A stretch of 64,000 nucleotides of DNA from Paenibacillus tyrphae (GCF_027925525.1 NZ_BSDJ01000005.1:1-64000); one strand, 5' to 3'. Positions 7,780-15,521 are shown, counted from the first letter of the stretch. Notes: generated from the letters alone by a model not told the origin. Numbers and translations: made by a program.

Positions 7780-7811
7780 AGTTTAGTATATTGTGCACAT
7801 TATACTAAACT
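7780..7811. promoter_or_regulatory. 32-bp near-perfect palindrome upstream of M15-like peptidase
   Basis: Arms AGTTTAGTATA and TATACTAAACT (11 bp, perfect) flank a centre that itself contains TGTGCACA, so 30 of 32 bases fit one palindrome. It ends just before the AAGGAG ribosome site. A possible promoter TTGATA-17-TATTTT (7750-7778) would start transcription inside it. It may be an operator or a 5'-UTR hairpin. Confidence 0.55.
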
Positions 7812-7830
7812 ATCATTAAGGAGTGACTTT

Positions 7831-8502
7831 ATGAAAAAGCTTTTGATTTCCGCTATGGTTACACTCACCTTGATGGCCCCTACAAACATTTTTGCAGCTT
7901 CGCCCGATTCTGTTGCTTCCATTGCAGCGGCTGAAAATAGCGGCTCTGCTTGGGTTGCGAGATTCCCCGGTTCCAAAAGCGTCGATGATCTGAATGACCC
8001 GTTTAAAAGCAACGTTAAAAGATTCATAGCCGCACTTCAAGAGGCAGGCATTTCGACAAGTATCGAATCTACTTATAGACCGGAAGAACGGGCTTATTTG
8101 ATGCACTGGTCGTGGAAGATTGTGAATAAGAAGGTGAGCCCAAAGGATGTGCCTGCCAAGGCCGGCGTCAATATCAAATGGGTACACGATAATGATGATG
8201 CCAATTACAGCAAATCGATCGCCGGAGCAAAAGCAATGGTCAACGGCTACGGGATTTCTAACTTGAACGTCGCACCGGCGCTGAATTCCAACCATACCGC
8301 AAGAAACGCGATAGATCTTGGTACGTCTTGGTCGAAGTCCAGCGTTGTGATCAAGGATGCGAATGGCAAAAAAGTAACGATCGATTCCGGCGCCAAAAAT
8401 AGTACAAACGCAACGTTGATTTCCGTAGCCAAAACGTATGGCTTGGTCCATTACACGCCTGTAAATGACGATAAAAACCATTTTTCTCCTAACGGGCACT
8501 AA
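7831..8502 (+). CDS. secreted M15/LAS-type D-Ala-D-Ala peptidase
   Basis: About 223 residues beginning with a signal peptide (MKKLLISAMVTLTLMAPTNIFA, cleavage expected after FAA). The mature part has LAS metallopeptidase landmarks: STYRPEERAYLMHW, SNHTARNAIDLG, where the His and Asp match the SxHxxGxAxD zinc motif, and a C-terminal NHFSPNGH that would supply the third zinc ligand. Such enzymes cleave peptidoglycan cross-links or stem peptides outside the cell. The ATG with AAGGAG eight bases upstream was chosen over an in-frame ATG 18 codons earlier that lies in a palindrome. The glycine of the usual zinc motif is replaced by Arg, so activity is likely but not certain. Confidence 0.7.
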   Translation: MKKLLISAMVTLTLMAPTNIFAASPDSVASIAAAENSGSAWVARFPGSKSVDDLNDPFKSNVKRFIAALQEAGISTSIESTYRPEERAYLMHWSWKIVNKKVSPKDVPAKAGVNIKWVHDNDDANYSKSIAGAKAMVNGYGISNLNVAPALNSNHTARNAIDLGTSWSKSSVVIKDANGKKVTIDSGAKNSTNATLISVAKTYGLVHYTPVNDDKNHFSPNGH

Positions 8503-8512
8503 TTCCATTCGA

Positions 8513-8538
8513 GAGTCGAATTTATTCGGCTCTTTTTT
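8513..8538 (+). terminator. terminator of the peptidase gene
   Basis: GAGTCGAA and TTCGGCTC pair across a TTTA loop with one G-T pair, followed by a T-rich tract. It lies ten bases after the peptidase stop. Confidence 0.7.
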
Positions 8539-8553
8539 ATTGTATTAAAAAAC

Positions 8554-8589
8554 TTGACATATCGATAATTTGCGATATTATAATGTGTA
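8554..8589 (+). promoter_or_regulatory. leaderless promoter with operator of second arsR gene
   Basis: TTGACA (8554-8559) and a -10 in TATTATAAT (8576-8584) place the start at about 8588-8591, at the ATG. There is no Shine-Dalgarno site. ATATCG (8559-8564) and CGATAT (8573-8578) form a perfect 6-bp inverted repeat in the spacer, the likely binding site of the repressor on its own promoter. Confidence 0.65.
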
Positions 8590-8891
8590 TGGAGCCGATT
8601 GAAATTTTTAAAGCATTGTCCAACGAGTCCAGGTTGCAAATTTTGCATTGGTTGAAGGATCCCGAAAAACATTTTACGCCCCACGAAGGGATTGATATGA
8701 GGAAAATCGGGGTATGTGTGAGTCAAGTCACGGAAAAGCTGAAGATGACACAGTCCACAGCTTCCCAATATTTAGCGATACTCGAGCGGGCAGGTCTGAT
8801 CACGACCGAACGTATCGGCAAGTTCACGTACTACAAACGCAATGAGGATACGATACGCGAAATCGGTGCATTTTTTAACAATGATATCTAA
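8589..8891 (+). CDS. ArsR-family repressor of second MFS gene
   Basis: About 100 residues, clearly homologous to the product of the gene at 4479. MEPIEIFKALSNESRLQILHWLKDP parallels the first protein, the recognition region is KLKMTQSTASQYLAILERAG, and the wing is ERIGKFTYYKRNE. No canonical metal-site cysteine pair is seen, although one Cys (IGVCVSQ) is conserved between the two paralogues (IGVCVSD) and could be a sensing residue. The ATG coincides with the predicted transcription start. An MFS gene follows after an array of ATATCGATAT sites. Confidence 0.8.
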   Translation: MEPIEIFKALSNESRLQILHWLKDPEKHFTPHEGIDMRKIGVCVSQVTEKLKMTQSTASQYLAILERAGLITTERIGKFTYYKRNEDTIREIGAFFNNDI

Positions 8892-8942
8892 CGACAACAA
8901 AACTGAATGCTCTCCTGAGGATTCGGTTTATGTCCGGATTAT

Positions 8943-9013
8943 ATATCGATATATTATAATATATCGATATTTTTTAATCATAACACATCGATAATTTATA
9001 ATATATAGATGTG
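8943..9013. promoter_or_regulatory. array of ATATCGATAT-type operator sites before MFS gene
   Basis: Two identical 10-bp palindromes ATATCGATAT (8943-8952 and 8961-8970) are eight bases apart. A third site with arms CACATC / GATGTG (8984-8989, 9008-9013) contains ATCGATAATTT, also found in the arsR promoter at 8554. A TATAAT at 8997-9002 lies inside the third site. The likely role is repression of the MFS gene by the upstream ArsR protein. Confidence 0.6.
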
Positions 9014-9034
9014 AATAAATAAGGAGTGGTGAAA

Positions 9035-10240
9035 TTGAAAGCGAGCACTTGGAAAGTTTATTTTTTGGCCATTGTTAGTTTTTTGGTAGGGACATCCGAG
9101 TATGTCATTTCGGGTATTCTGGATAAGATCTCGGATACGATGGGGATCTCGATTACTTCGGCTGGGCAGCTTGTTACTGTTTTTTCATTTGTGTACGCGA
9201 TTTGCACTCCCATCCTGATGGCGCTGACAGCAAAAATGGAGAGGCAGAAGCTGCTCGTTGGTGCGCTAGGAATCTTCGTATTCGCCAATATTTTGTCTTT
9301 TGTTTTGCCGGGATTCGGACTTTTTGTCCTTGCGCGCGTGATCATGGCTTTAGGCGCAGGAATGGTTGTTGTCACCGCCCTGGATATAGCAGCGAAAATA
9401 GCACCCGAAGGTAAACAGGCCAGTTCTATTGCAACCGTGGTAATGGGGTTCACGACGTCATTAATTATCGGTGTTCCTCTCGGACGCATGATCGCTGCGG
9501 CATACGGCTGGAAATCGGTGTTCGGTTTCATCGCCATAACGGGGCTTGTGGCCATCTTTGTTCTATATAAAACGATCCCGCGAGTGAAAGGGGATGCCCC
9601 CGTACCTTTATCCAAGCAGCTTGCTCTTCTAAAAAACAAAAAAGTGGCGCTTGGACTCTCGATCACTTTCTTCTGGCTTGGCGGTTACTCTATAGCGTAT
9701 ACTTACATTTCTCCTTATCTTCTCAAGGTTGCCGGCTTGAATGAAGAAGTGCTGAGCGGAGTCTTATTGGCGTTCGGCGTGGCCAGCTTAATCGGCTCCA
9801 AATTCGGCGGCTACAGTACGGATAAATGGGGAGTTTCTTCCACGTTGACCGGGGGCATGCTCCTACACATCGCGGCTCTCATTTTACTCTCTGTTACCAT
9901 TGCTCTAACGAATTCTTGGTTGTTCGCTGTCGCCGTACTTGTATTATGGTCATTTGCAGCGTGGTCATCCGGTCCTACGCAGCAATATAATTTGATCCGA
10001 ATCGAGCCGAATTATTCGGGAGTCATGCTCGGACTCAACCAATCCACGATGCAATTATCGATGGCAGCAGGAGCGGGGATTGGCGGCCTCGTCGTCGATC
10101 GGGTATCGTTATCATCCATTCCGTGGTTCGGGACGATCGGTGTAGCGATTGCAGTCATGGCCTCGTTTGTATTATTTTCATGGATAAGAGGGGAGTCAAG
10201 AAAAGCAAGCAAGCCGCAGAAACCTGTTCTGTCGGACTGA
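9035..10240 (+). CDS. MFS efflux transporter (DHA1 type)
   Basis: A 401-residue protein with about twelve transmembrane segments and the first-helix motif VGTSEYVISGIL of AraJ-like exporters. The middle loop after helix 6 carries a basic segment near LLKNKKVALGL. A TTG start is chosen because AAGGAG ends eight bases before it; the upstream GTG codons in frame overlap that ribosome site. It is transcribed behind the second arsR gene and the operator array, so it is probably induced by a compound that releases the repressor. Substrate unknown. Confidence 0.8.
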   Translation: MKASTWKVYFLAIVSFLVGTSEYVISGILDKISDTMGISITSAGQLVTVFSFVYAICTPILMALTAKMERQKLLVGALGIFVFANILSFVLPGFGLFVLARVIMALGAGMVVVTALDIAAKIAPEGKQASSIATVVMGFTTSLIIGVPLGRMIAAAYGWKSVFGFIAITGLVAIFVLYKTIPRVKGDAPVPLSKQLALLKNKKVALGLSITFFWLGGYSIAYTYISPYLLKVAGLNEEVLSGVLLAFGVASLIGSKFGGYSTDKWGVSSTLTGGMLLHIAALILLSVTIALTNSWLFAVAVLVLWSFAAWSSGPTQQYNLIRIEPNYSGVMLGLNQSTMQLSMAAGAGIGGLVVDRVSLSSIPWFGTIGVAIAVMASFVLFSWIRGESRKASKPQKPVLSD

Positions 10241-10279
10241 TTCGGTTATTCAGGTGCTCCCTGAATGATCAATCGGCAA

Positions 10280-10880
10280 ACCAGCGGGAGGTTTTCATCT
10301 ATGGTGGTGGCCGCGAGGCCATGTGGGATTAGACTGAGATAGCAAGTTATAGACTGTCGCGCCGGCAACGGTGGCCGGGAAGCATGGCTGCAGTTGGGCC
10401 CTGGTTCTTCCGGCGAAGCCGGCTTTGCGGTCGACCGAGTAGTCTAATGTAGTGTAGTGCTTAGGAAAACAAATAAGCCCATAACCGTATTTTGGAAGCA
10501 AATTAATTTTCCAATTTATAAGGATATGGGCTCTCTTTGATTCTAAATAGGCAGTGTAGGCTCCCGTAACTTATAAAACATCATCATCTGCTAATTCATC
10601 GGCCTGGAGTTCGAAAGCTTCTAAATTAGCCGGGATCTTTAATCTTACTTTATCGCCTTCTAAAGTAACCCCATTTTACCGGCATGTTTGAAAGGATCAT
10701 ACGGTTCATTGTTTTTATGCAAGAGTAGAATACATGGGCGATTTTACCACAAACATGAGCTAATGCTTTTCTCTTTGCCATTCCTCTTTCAACTAATCGC
10801 TTATAGTTTGAATTCTAAGTATGTTGAGAAACGCTCTATGTCGCCAATTGCACCGATAAATGTACACAGCTTAGTATTTT
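10280..10880 (-). mobile_element. IS110-like transposase remnant with flanking structured DNA
   Basis: On the minus strand between 10880 and 10660, peptide fragments in shifted frames resemble the C-terminal half of IS110-type transposases: IGAIGDIERFS, then YKRLVERGMAKRKALAHV and NNEPYDPFKHAGKMGLL before a stop. At least one deletion and one frameshift separate them. Downstream in the same orientation is GC-rich, hairpin-rich sequence (10330-10440) and a 29-base segment (10292-10320) that recurs at 23236-23264. IS110 elements carry a structured guide-type RNA in their non-coding part; whether this segment is one cannot be decided here. The copy is inactive. Confidence 0.5.
10476..10532. repeat. 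nested inverted repeats within the IS remnant
   Basis: Outer arms AGCCCATA (10476-10483) and TATGGGCT (10525-10532) enclose inner arms TTGGAA (10492-10497) and TTCCAA (10509-10514). No T-run follows. It may be an element end structure or part of a non-coding RNA. Confidence 0.4.
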
Positions 10881-10962
10881 TGTATAAGGATGAGGACTAT
10901 ATCCTTTTGATTGATCACCATAAAGTAATGAATTTTATCTGTTCATCCATACTAATTACCGA

Positions 10963-11751
10963 TTAAAGTTTTCTTGCTTTAAAAACGAAGGATAAGGGAA
11001 ACATTTTCGCATTGAAAGCAGAATGATATTGCTGTTCAACTTTACTCTCACTTTCAAGGGTTTGTTTATCAGTTTCTTCTATCATTTGCTCAATAAAAAA
11101 ACCTGCTTTAGATAAAGCGTTAATATACGTTGAAATTTTCCTTTTGCTGAGTGAAACATCAAAGCCGTATTTTTCAAACGTAAAAAGATTTTCATCGTAA
11201 TAAGAGCTTTTAACTACAAGATTATCTTCTTCAATTTCCATACATCTCATAACAGGGTGATCCCAGCTAAATATAAAAGTACTACCTTTTTTTAAATAGG
11301 ATGCAATTAAATTAAATGTTTTTTGTAAATCGGTAGTCCAGCCGATTGCATATATTGAATAAACAATATCAAAATACCCCATCGGTAAACCTGGATTCAC
11401 TTCCATGGGACTATTGAATAAATGTGCTTCATATCCGCAATCTTTTAAAAAATGGGTTGCATTTTCAATTTGCTGTGTTGACATATCAAGTCCCCAAAGT
11501 TCCGATGCATTATGGTCACCATGATATTTAAGAGAGTGCCCACTTCCACAACCAATTTCAAGAACTTTTTTACCAGACACATCACCAAACAAATGTAAAT
11601 CTTCTTCGGATGGTATCAAGCATCCGAGTTCTGGCAGTGCAGTTACACCGAACCATTTGTCAGCAGTATTATCCCAAAACTTTTTATTTTGTTCTAAAAC
11701 CCCATTATTATCAAGAGTGTTTTTTCTTGAACTTAATAAAATATTGCTCAT
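10963..11751 (-). CDS. class I SAM-dependent methyltransferase
   Basis: A 262-residue soluble protein with the Rossmann-type methyltransferase core. KVLEIGCGSGHSLKYH (about 61-76) is the SAM-binding motif I, LWGLDMSTQQIENA is motif II, and FDIVYSIYAIGW is the motif after strand 4. Overall it resembles UbiE/COQ5-like small-molecule methyltransferases. A good GGAG lies before the ATG on the minus strand. The gene is much richer in A and T than the surrounding intact genes and sits directly beside an IS110 remnant, which suggests horizontal acquisition. The substrate is unknown. Confidence 0.75.
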   Translation of the reverse strand: MSNILLSSRKNTLDNNGVLEQNKKFWDNTADKWFGVTALPELGCLIPSEEDLHLFGDVSGKKVLEIGCGSGHSLKYHGDHNASELWGLDMSTQQIENATHFLKDCGYEAHLFNSPMEVNPGLPMGYFDIVYSIYAIGWTTDLQKTFNLIASYLKKGSTFIFSWDHPVMRCMEIEEDNLVVKSSYYDENLFTFEKYGFDVSLSKRKISTYINALSKAGFFIEQMIEETDKQTLESESKVEQQYHSAFNAKMFPLSFVFKARKL

Positions 11752-12227
11752 TTAAACATCTCCTTAATTCTTGGTTCCGAATGTTACCTATCGTAAAATA
11801 TAATATCTTTTTTTACAAACCTCAAAAACGCATGTTCGCTATTTTGCATAGATTTACACATTCGCATTACAATGCCTAAATTTAGGATTTTCAGAAAATA
11901 ATAACTCTGTTTATCTCTAAAAACCTTGGATTTCCCCATCTTTCCTCTGTTAGTACATTGAGCTAAACTGCCCGTCCCTCGGTTCAATAGAAAGGACGTT
12001 CCCGCGTCTTCACTTGGGCCACGTCCTCCTCATTGCATGCCTTTTTCCAATTATTAATTAAAGAACATACGCGGGTAACATGTAATGCTCTAAAAAGAGC
12101 TTTATCTTAGTCTAAGCACTAAGAAAACACTTTATTTTTCTGGGACACCCATGTTTTTGGCGTCTTGTAGATAGAGGATACTCGCAAAAGCAAAGCGAAT
12201 ATTAAAGAGATGTAGAGGTGATTCGGA
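11752..12227. other. intergenic stretch, no gene recognised
   Basis: About 475 bases with short open frames on both strands but no ribosome site tied to a plausible protein. A GC-richer block around 11970-12030 interrupts AT-rich DNA. I see no repeat ends, tRNA or terminator that I would defend. Confidence 0.4.
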
Positions 12228-12478
12228 TTGGATAAAAAAATGATTTTTGAGGCACGTTCCGAAAACATTAAACGGGACTTAGGGGTTAACCCGATCGTAG
12301 TGTTTGGGGAGGAGGCCAGAGAAAAGACAAAAAAATACGGTGCTTTGTTTAATTAGAAGCAGAGGCGGCGAGAATAAAGCGTCAACTAGTTCAGAACAAG
12401 TTTTCATGCGTACTTATGATTGCTGCGGATCTGATTTTCGTTTTCTTAGTGGTTTTTCTTGCCCGGTTCCTGATCTAG
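12228..12478 (+). pseudogene. interrupted small membrane protein
   Basis: A TTG with AGAGGTG in front opens a frame reading MDKKMIFEARSENIKR through EEAREKTKKYGALF, which stops at 12356. Directly afterwards the -1 frame continues EAEAARIKRQLVQNKFS and a hydrophobic segment (CVLMIAADLIFVFLVVFLA) ending at 12478. The two halves together look like one protein of about 83 residues with a C-terminal membrane helix, broken by a frameshift. Two overlapping small proteins are an alternative. Confidence 0.4.
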
Positions 12479-12534
12479 TGGTATGATTTGGCGTCAAACG
12501 AAAAGTTAAAACATTGGAGTAAGGAGGTTTCTTT

Positions 12535-13047
12535 TTGAAAGTTGAGCCAAATTTTCCGGATACGGTCGTCGTGTTAGTGAAACATGTAGGAAAATATACG
12601 TGGTATGTGAGTGAAAAAGAATTATGGATTATGGATTTATTAGAGTTAGATAATGCCTTCCGCAGAAAGTTCAATCAACCTGAAGTAACTGAAACAAAGG
12701 CTGATTATGAAGAGCGGGAAGGATGCGAAATACTATCCGAAAAAAATATAGCACAATTTCAGGAAGCTATGAAAGAGTATAAAGTAAGCTATACAGAATT
12801 GATTGACTATTTTAATTTATATTCCGAGGTTTACTTGGATGGAGTGAGTTCAGCTGTTGAAACTTCTTTTTATTTGGATTTTGATAATAAAATTTTCTAC
12901 TCCTTTTTTAAAGAACCTGGATCTTATGAACAGTTTGTTCCAACTGGCTGGAGGGGGATTTTTGAAGAGGACGTCCAAAAAGTAATTCCGGAAAATGCCA
13001 AACGGAATCGAGTGCGTGCAGATAAATCTGATTATGATTCGATATGA
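12535..13047 (+). CDS. hypothetical protein (immunity-like)
   Basis: A 170-residue soluble acidic protein that I do not recognise. It starts at TTG with AAGGAGG ten bases upstream. It has an N-terminal strand region (DTVVVLVKHVGKYTWYV), a helix-rich centre and a strand pair (SFYLDFDNKIFYSFFKEPG), and ends in a basic tail. It is not secreted. The gene directly downstream encodes a secreted NucB-type nuclease, and the pair could be immunity protein and toxin-like nuclease, but the B. subtilis nuclease inhibitor Nin is not obviously related. The functional link is inference from order alone. Confidence 0.6.
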   Translation: MKVEPNFPDTVVVLVKHVGKYTWYVSEKELWIMDLLELDNAFRRKFNQPEVTETKADYEEREGCEILSEKNIAQFQEAMKEYKVSYTELIDYFNLYSEVYLDGVSSAVETSFYLDFDNKIFYSFFKEPGSYEQFVPTGWRGIFEEDVQKVIPENAKRNRVRADKSDYDSI

Positions 13048-13110
13048 ACATCCGAAATATTGATAGTGATAAATCGAACAATAAAAATCTACTTAGAGGG
13101 TGTATTCAAA

Positions 13111-13548
13111 ATGAAAAATAAAACAATTTCTATAGCTACGATTCTATTTGTACTATTCATTTTATATTTTAACAAAGGCTGGATTGTAACGAATCTTTCA
13201 ACACCGGCAAACAACGAAGCTGAAAGCGCAATTGTACTGAATTTTCCATTGGATCGTTTTCCGGAAACTGGCGCCCACATAAAAGCGGCGATCGAGCGTG
13301 GGAAATCCTCCATCTGTACAATCGACAGAAAAGGCGCTGAAGCCAATCGAAAAGAATCTCTAAAAGGCGTGCCTGTAAAGCCTAGTTTGGATCGAGACGA
13401 GTTCCCTATGGCCATGTGCGCAGAAGGCGGCAAAGGAGCCGATATCATGTACATAAGCCCTTCCGACAATCGAGGAGCCGGATCTTGGGTAAGCAATCAA
13501 TTGGAAAAGTATCCCGATGGGACGCGAGTGAGGATTGTTGTGAAATGA
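13111..13548 (+). CDS. nucB: secreted DNase of NucA/NucB family
   Basis: About 145 residues. An N-terminal hydrophobic segment ([16 protein letters not shown]) acts as signal peptide or anchor. The mature domain carries the NucA/NucB signature: [39 protein letters not shown] and [17 protein letters not shown], ending [11 protein letters not shown]. Asp and Glu in [14 protein letters not shown] are the catalytic and metal-binding residues known for NucB. The enzyme degrades extracellular DNA; NucB is used in sporulation and biofilm dispersal, NucA in competence. The symbol is by family resemblance, not by locus. I chose the ATG at the start of the hydrophobic segment, with AGAGGGTG upstream. 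Confidence 0.8.
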   Translation: MKNKTISIATILFVLFILYFNKGWIVTNLSTPANNEAESAIVLNFPLDRFPETGAHIKAAIERGKSSICTIDRKGAEANRKESLKGVPVKPSLDRDEFPMAMCAEGGKGADIMYISPSDNRGAGSWVSNQLEKYPDGTRVRIVVK

Positions 13549-13594
13549 AGTACGGCCAATGGCTCTAGTCCATTGGCACCGCATAAAAGAAACG

Positions 13595-13621
13595 AATGAA
13601 TAGCAGCTCTTGCTATTCATT
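13595..13621. terminator. terminator between nucB-like gene and 13613-13873
   Basis: AATGAATAGCA and TGCTATTCATT form an 11-bp perfect stem with a five-base loop, followed by a T-rich stretch on the plus strand. A second GC-rich hairpin (13555-13577, GCCAATGG / CCATTGGC) lies just upstream without a T-run. The first overlaps the end of the convergent gene and may serve both directions. Confidence 0.7.
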
Positions 13622-13873
13622 TATTTTGCTAATCGCTATGGTGTTTGTTAACTTATGAATCGAGTAACCATTCAACATAAATTGAACAATACTGTCGTTA
13701 AATTTTACTTCGGAGCCTTCTTCAAATGTAAACTTATAGGCTTCCAAAGGATTGTCGGTATGTTTAAGATTACGCATTAGCTCAAATATGGCATGAACCG
13801 GGTCAACAAATAAGTAGCCGCGATCAGGATGATGCAGTAAATAATTCACGCTTTGCTCAATAATCTTATGCAT
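13613..13873 (-). CDS. hypothetical small protein
   Basis: An 86-residue soluble protein, not recognised. It has an N-terminal helix (HKIIEQSVNYLLHHPD), a central helix (VHAIFELMRNLKHTD) and a strand-rich end (YKFTFEEGSEVKFND). GGAGCGAGTGAG precedes the ATG. Its stop overlaps the terminator hairpin of the convergent nuclease gene. It stands alone with no informative neighbour. Confidence 0.5.
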   Translation of the reverse strand: MHKIIEQSVNYLLHHPDRGYLFVDPVHAIFELMRNLKHTDNPLEAYKFTFEEGSEVKFNDSIVQFMLNGYSIHKLTNTIAISKINE

Positions 13874-14083
13874 TTTTACTCACTCGCTCCAATCAATAAG
13901 CAATTTATTTTTTGCGGTAAGAATGAAAGCACAAAAAGTATATCACAATTTTTGGAATTGGTCATTAGACATTTTGATGATTATTACAATAGTACGTAAT
14001 AAATTCATCATTTTACGAAAAAAACTACGATTTTTTTGGGGCATAGTAACAAACAAGCCGCAGTATTTTAATCAATTAATATT

Positions 14084-14473
14084 TTATTCGGTCATATATT
14101 CAATCAGACATTTTGCAATGAATTCCTTATAGTTGGGCAATTCTTCGCACAGCCATACTTTTCCTAATTCCGGCGGCACGTACATGGCATTCCGAGCTTT
14201 GGCAAAAGAAGCCGCCCAACTCAGGATCTCCTCCGAATTCTCGTACCCTAAGTAGTAAACCGGCTCGATTGCTTTCTTTAATAACGGTTCGATTAATGTT
14301 GGTTTGTATGTGGCGATCGATGAAAGAAACGAGAAATACCCTTCTGCTGCTGATTCACAATTGTAGCTGGGAATCCAAGAAACAAATTTTCCAACAAGAT
14401 CGGCATCAGCTATAGTAGTATCCCCGTCTTCGATCCTTCGTTGAATCTGTTCCATTTCTTGATAGGTTGGCAT
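14084..14473 (-). CDS. hypothetical protein
   Basis: A 129-residue soluble protein rich in helix with many aromatic residues (FVSWIPSYNCESAAEGYFSF, PVYYLGYENSEEILSWAASF). AAGGAGAG is well placed before the ATG, which supports expression. No known domain is recognised. Its size, acidity and location among immunity-like genes would fit another orphan immunity protein, but nothing in the sequence proves that. Confidence 0.55.
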   Translation of the reverse strand: MPTYQEMEQIQRRIEDGDTTIADADLVGKFVSWIPSYNCESAAEGYFSFLSSIATYKPTLIEPLLKKAIEPVYYLGYENSEEILSWAASFAKARNAMYVPPELGKVWLCEELPNYKEFIAKCLIEYMTE

Positions 14474-14600
14474 GGATTCATCTCTCCTTACAAAATTCTA
14501 TTTATACCATCGACGAAGCTATCGTACTGTACCTTGCCTCGACTCAAACTTCAGTTCCATTTCCCTATCATTATAATCGGCAATCCTTGGTTCCGTTGAA

Positions 14601-14624
14601 AACAAAAAATGTTCATTTTTTGTT
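14601..14624. promoter_or_regulatory. palindrome upstream of aquaporin gene
   Basis: AACAAAAAATG and CATTTTTTGTT are perfect 11-bp arms separated by two bases. A weaker repeat, GACCT / AGGTC, lies closer to the gene. There is no gene immediately upstream on the plus strand that would need a terminator, so an operator is plausible. Confidence 0.4.
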
Positions 14625-14681
14625 TAGTTCGACCTTATATATTAATTTAGGTCTTAAATATACAGGAGAGGATGAAAAAAG

Positions 14682-15368
14682 ATGTATCCGTCGTGGAAGA
14701 AATATGCGGCCGAATTTATCGGGACTTTGGTACTCGTGCTGATCGGCTGCGGAAGTGCAGCTACGGCAGGGGGCGAGTTGGGGTATCTTGGAATTGCCTT
14801 CGCTTTTGGTCTGTCCATCGTTGCGATGGCTTATGTGATCGGTCTGATCTCAGGATGCCACATTAATCCTGCCGTTTCACTGGCAATGCTCATACGCGGG
14901 AGGATGCCCCGAAAGGAATTTCTGGGTTATGTGATTGCTCAAACTGCCGGAGCCGTTATGGGATCGGCGCTGCTATCCGCGATTATCCAATCAACAGGCA
15001 AGCCCGTAGCCAGCCTGGGGCAAAACGGATTCGGCGAAGGGTACGGCATTGGAATAACCGGTACGATGGCATTCATCGTGGAAATCGTTCTGACGTTCAT
15101 TTTCATTTACACCATTCTGGGAGTTACGTCCGATGCTGCTAACAGTCATGTTGCAGGTCTTGTTATCGGCTTGTCGCTAGTGCTGGTTCACATTCTGGGC
15201 ATCGGCCTTACCGGTACTTCCGTTAATCCGGCCAGAAGCTTCGGACCGGCAGTCCTGTTGGGCGGGGAAGCCTTAGCGGAACTATGGGTATTTATTGTGG
15301 CTCCTCTGATCGGAGGGGTATTGGCTGCCATTGCGTACCGGCGGTTGAATGTCAAAATAGAATCGTGA
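14682..15368 (+). CDS. aqpZ: aquaporin Z-type water channel
   Basis: A 228-residue membrane protein of the MIP family with six transmembrane segments and two half-helices. Both NPA boxes are present: GCHINPAVSLAML (about 58-70) and GTSVNPARSFGPA (about 176-188). The arginine after the second NPA, and His in the filter region, fit a water-selective AqpZ rather than a glycerol facilitator, in which an Asp follows NPAR. GGAGAGG is 11 bases before the ATG. An ATG ten bases upstream is in another frame. The gene is monocistronic, with a terminator behind it. Confidence 0.85.
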   Translation: MYPSWKKYAAEFIGTLVLVLIGCGSAATAGGELGYLGIAFAFGLSIVAMAYVIGLISGCHINPAVSLAMLIRGRMPRKEFLGYVIAQTAGAVMGSALLSAIIQSTGKPVASLGQNGFGEGYGIGITGTMAFIVEIVLTFIFIYTILGVTSDAANSHVAGLVIGLSLVLVHILGIGLTGTSVNPARSFGPAVLLGGEALAELWVFIVAPLIGGVLAAIAYRRLNVKIES

Positions 15369-15373
15369 TTCAA

Positions 15374-15411
15374 GAGGCGCTGAGCAAAATCGGCGCCTCG
15401 GTTTATTTTAT
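15374..15411 (+). terminator. terminator of the aquaporin gene
   Basis: GAGGCGC and GCGCCTC form a seven-bp stem, followed by GGTTTATTTTA. A second small hairpin with GGGGGTTTTTGG follows near 15450. Confidence 0.65.
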
Positions 15412-15471
15412 TGATTTTCTAACATCACCCCTCCGATAGAAGGCGGGGGTTTTTGGCGTTCCCTTAGCCCA

Positions 15472-15521
15472 TTGACATTATTGTGCTTATTGTATATTCT
15501 GTGTATGTGAAAGATACACAG
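15472..15521 (+). promoter_or_regulatory. promoter and GntR operator of ABC exporter operon
   Basis: TTGACA (15472-15477) with TATATT or TATTCT (15493-15500) forms the promoter. Immediately downstream CTGTGTAT and ATACACAG (15499-15506, 15514-15521) are perfect 8-bp arms separated by seven bases. The position over the transcription start is what is expected for autorepression by the YtrA-type regulator encoded next. Confidence 0.7.

Noticed and set aside
10688..10966. 92-codon open frame on the plus strand
   Set aside because: No ribosome site; it lies opposite transposase-like peptide fragments on the minus strand.
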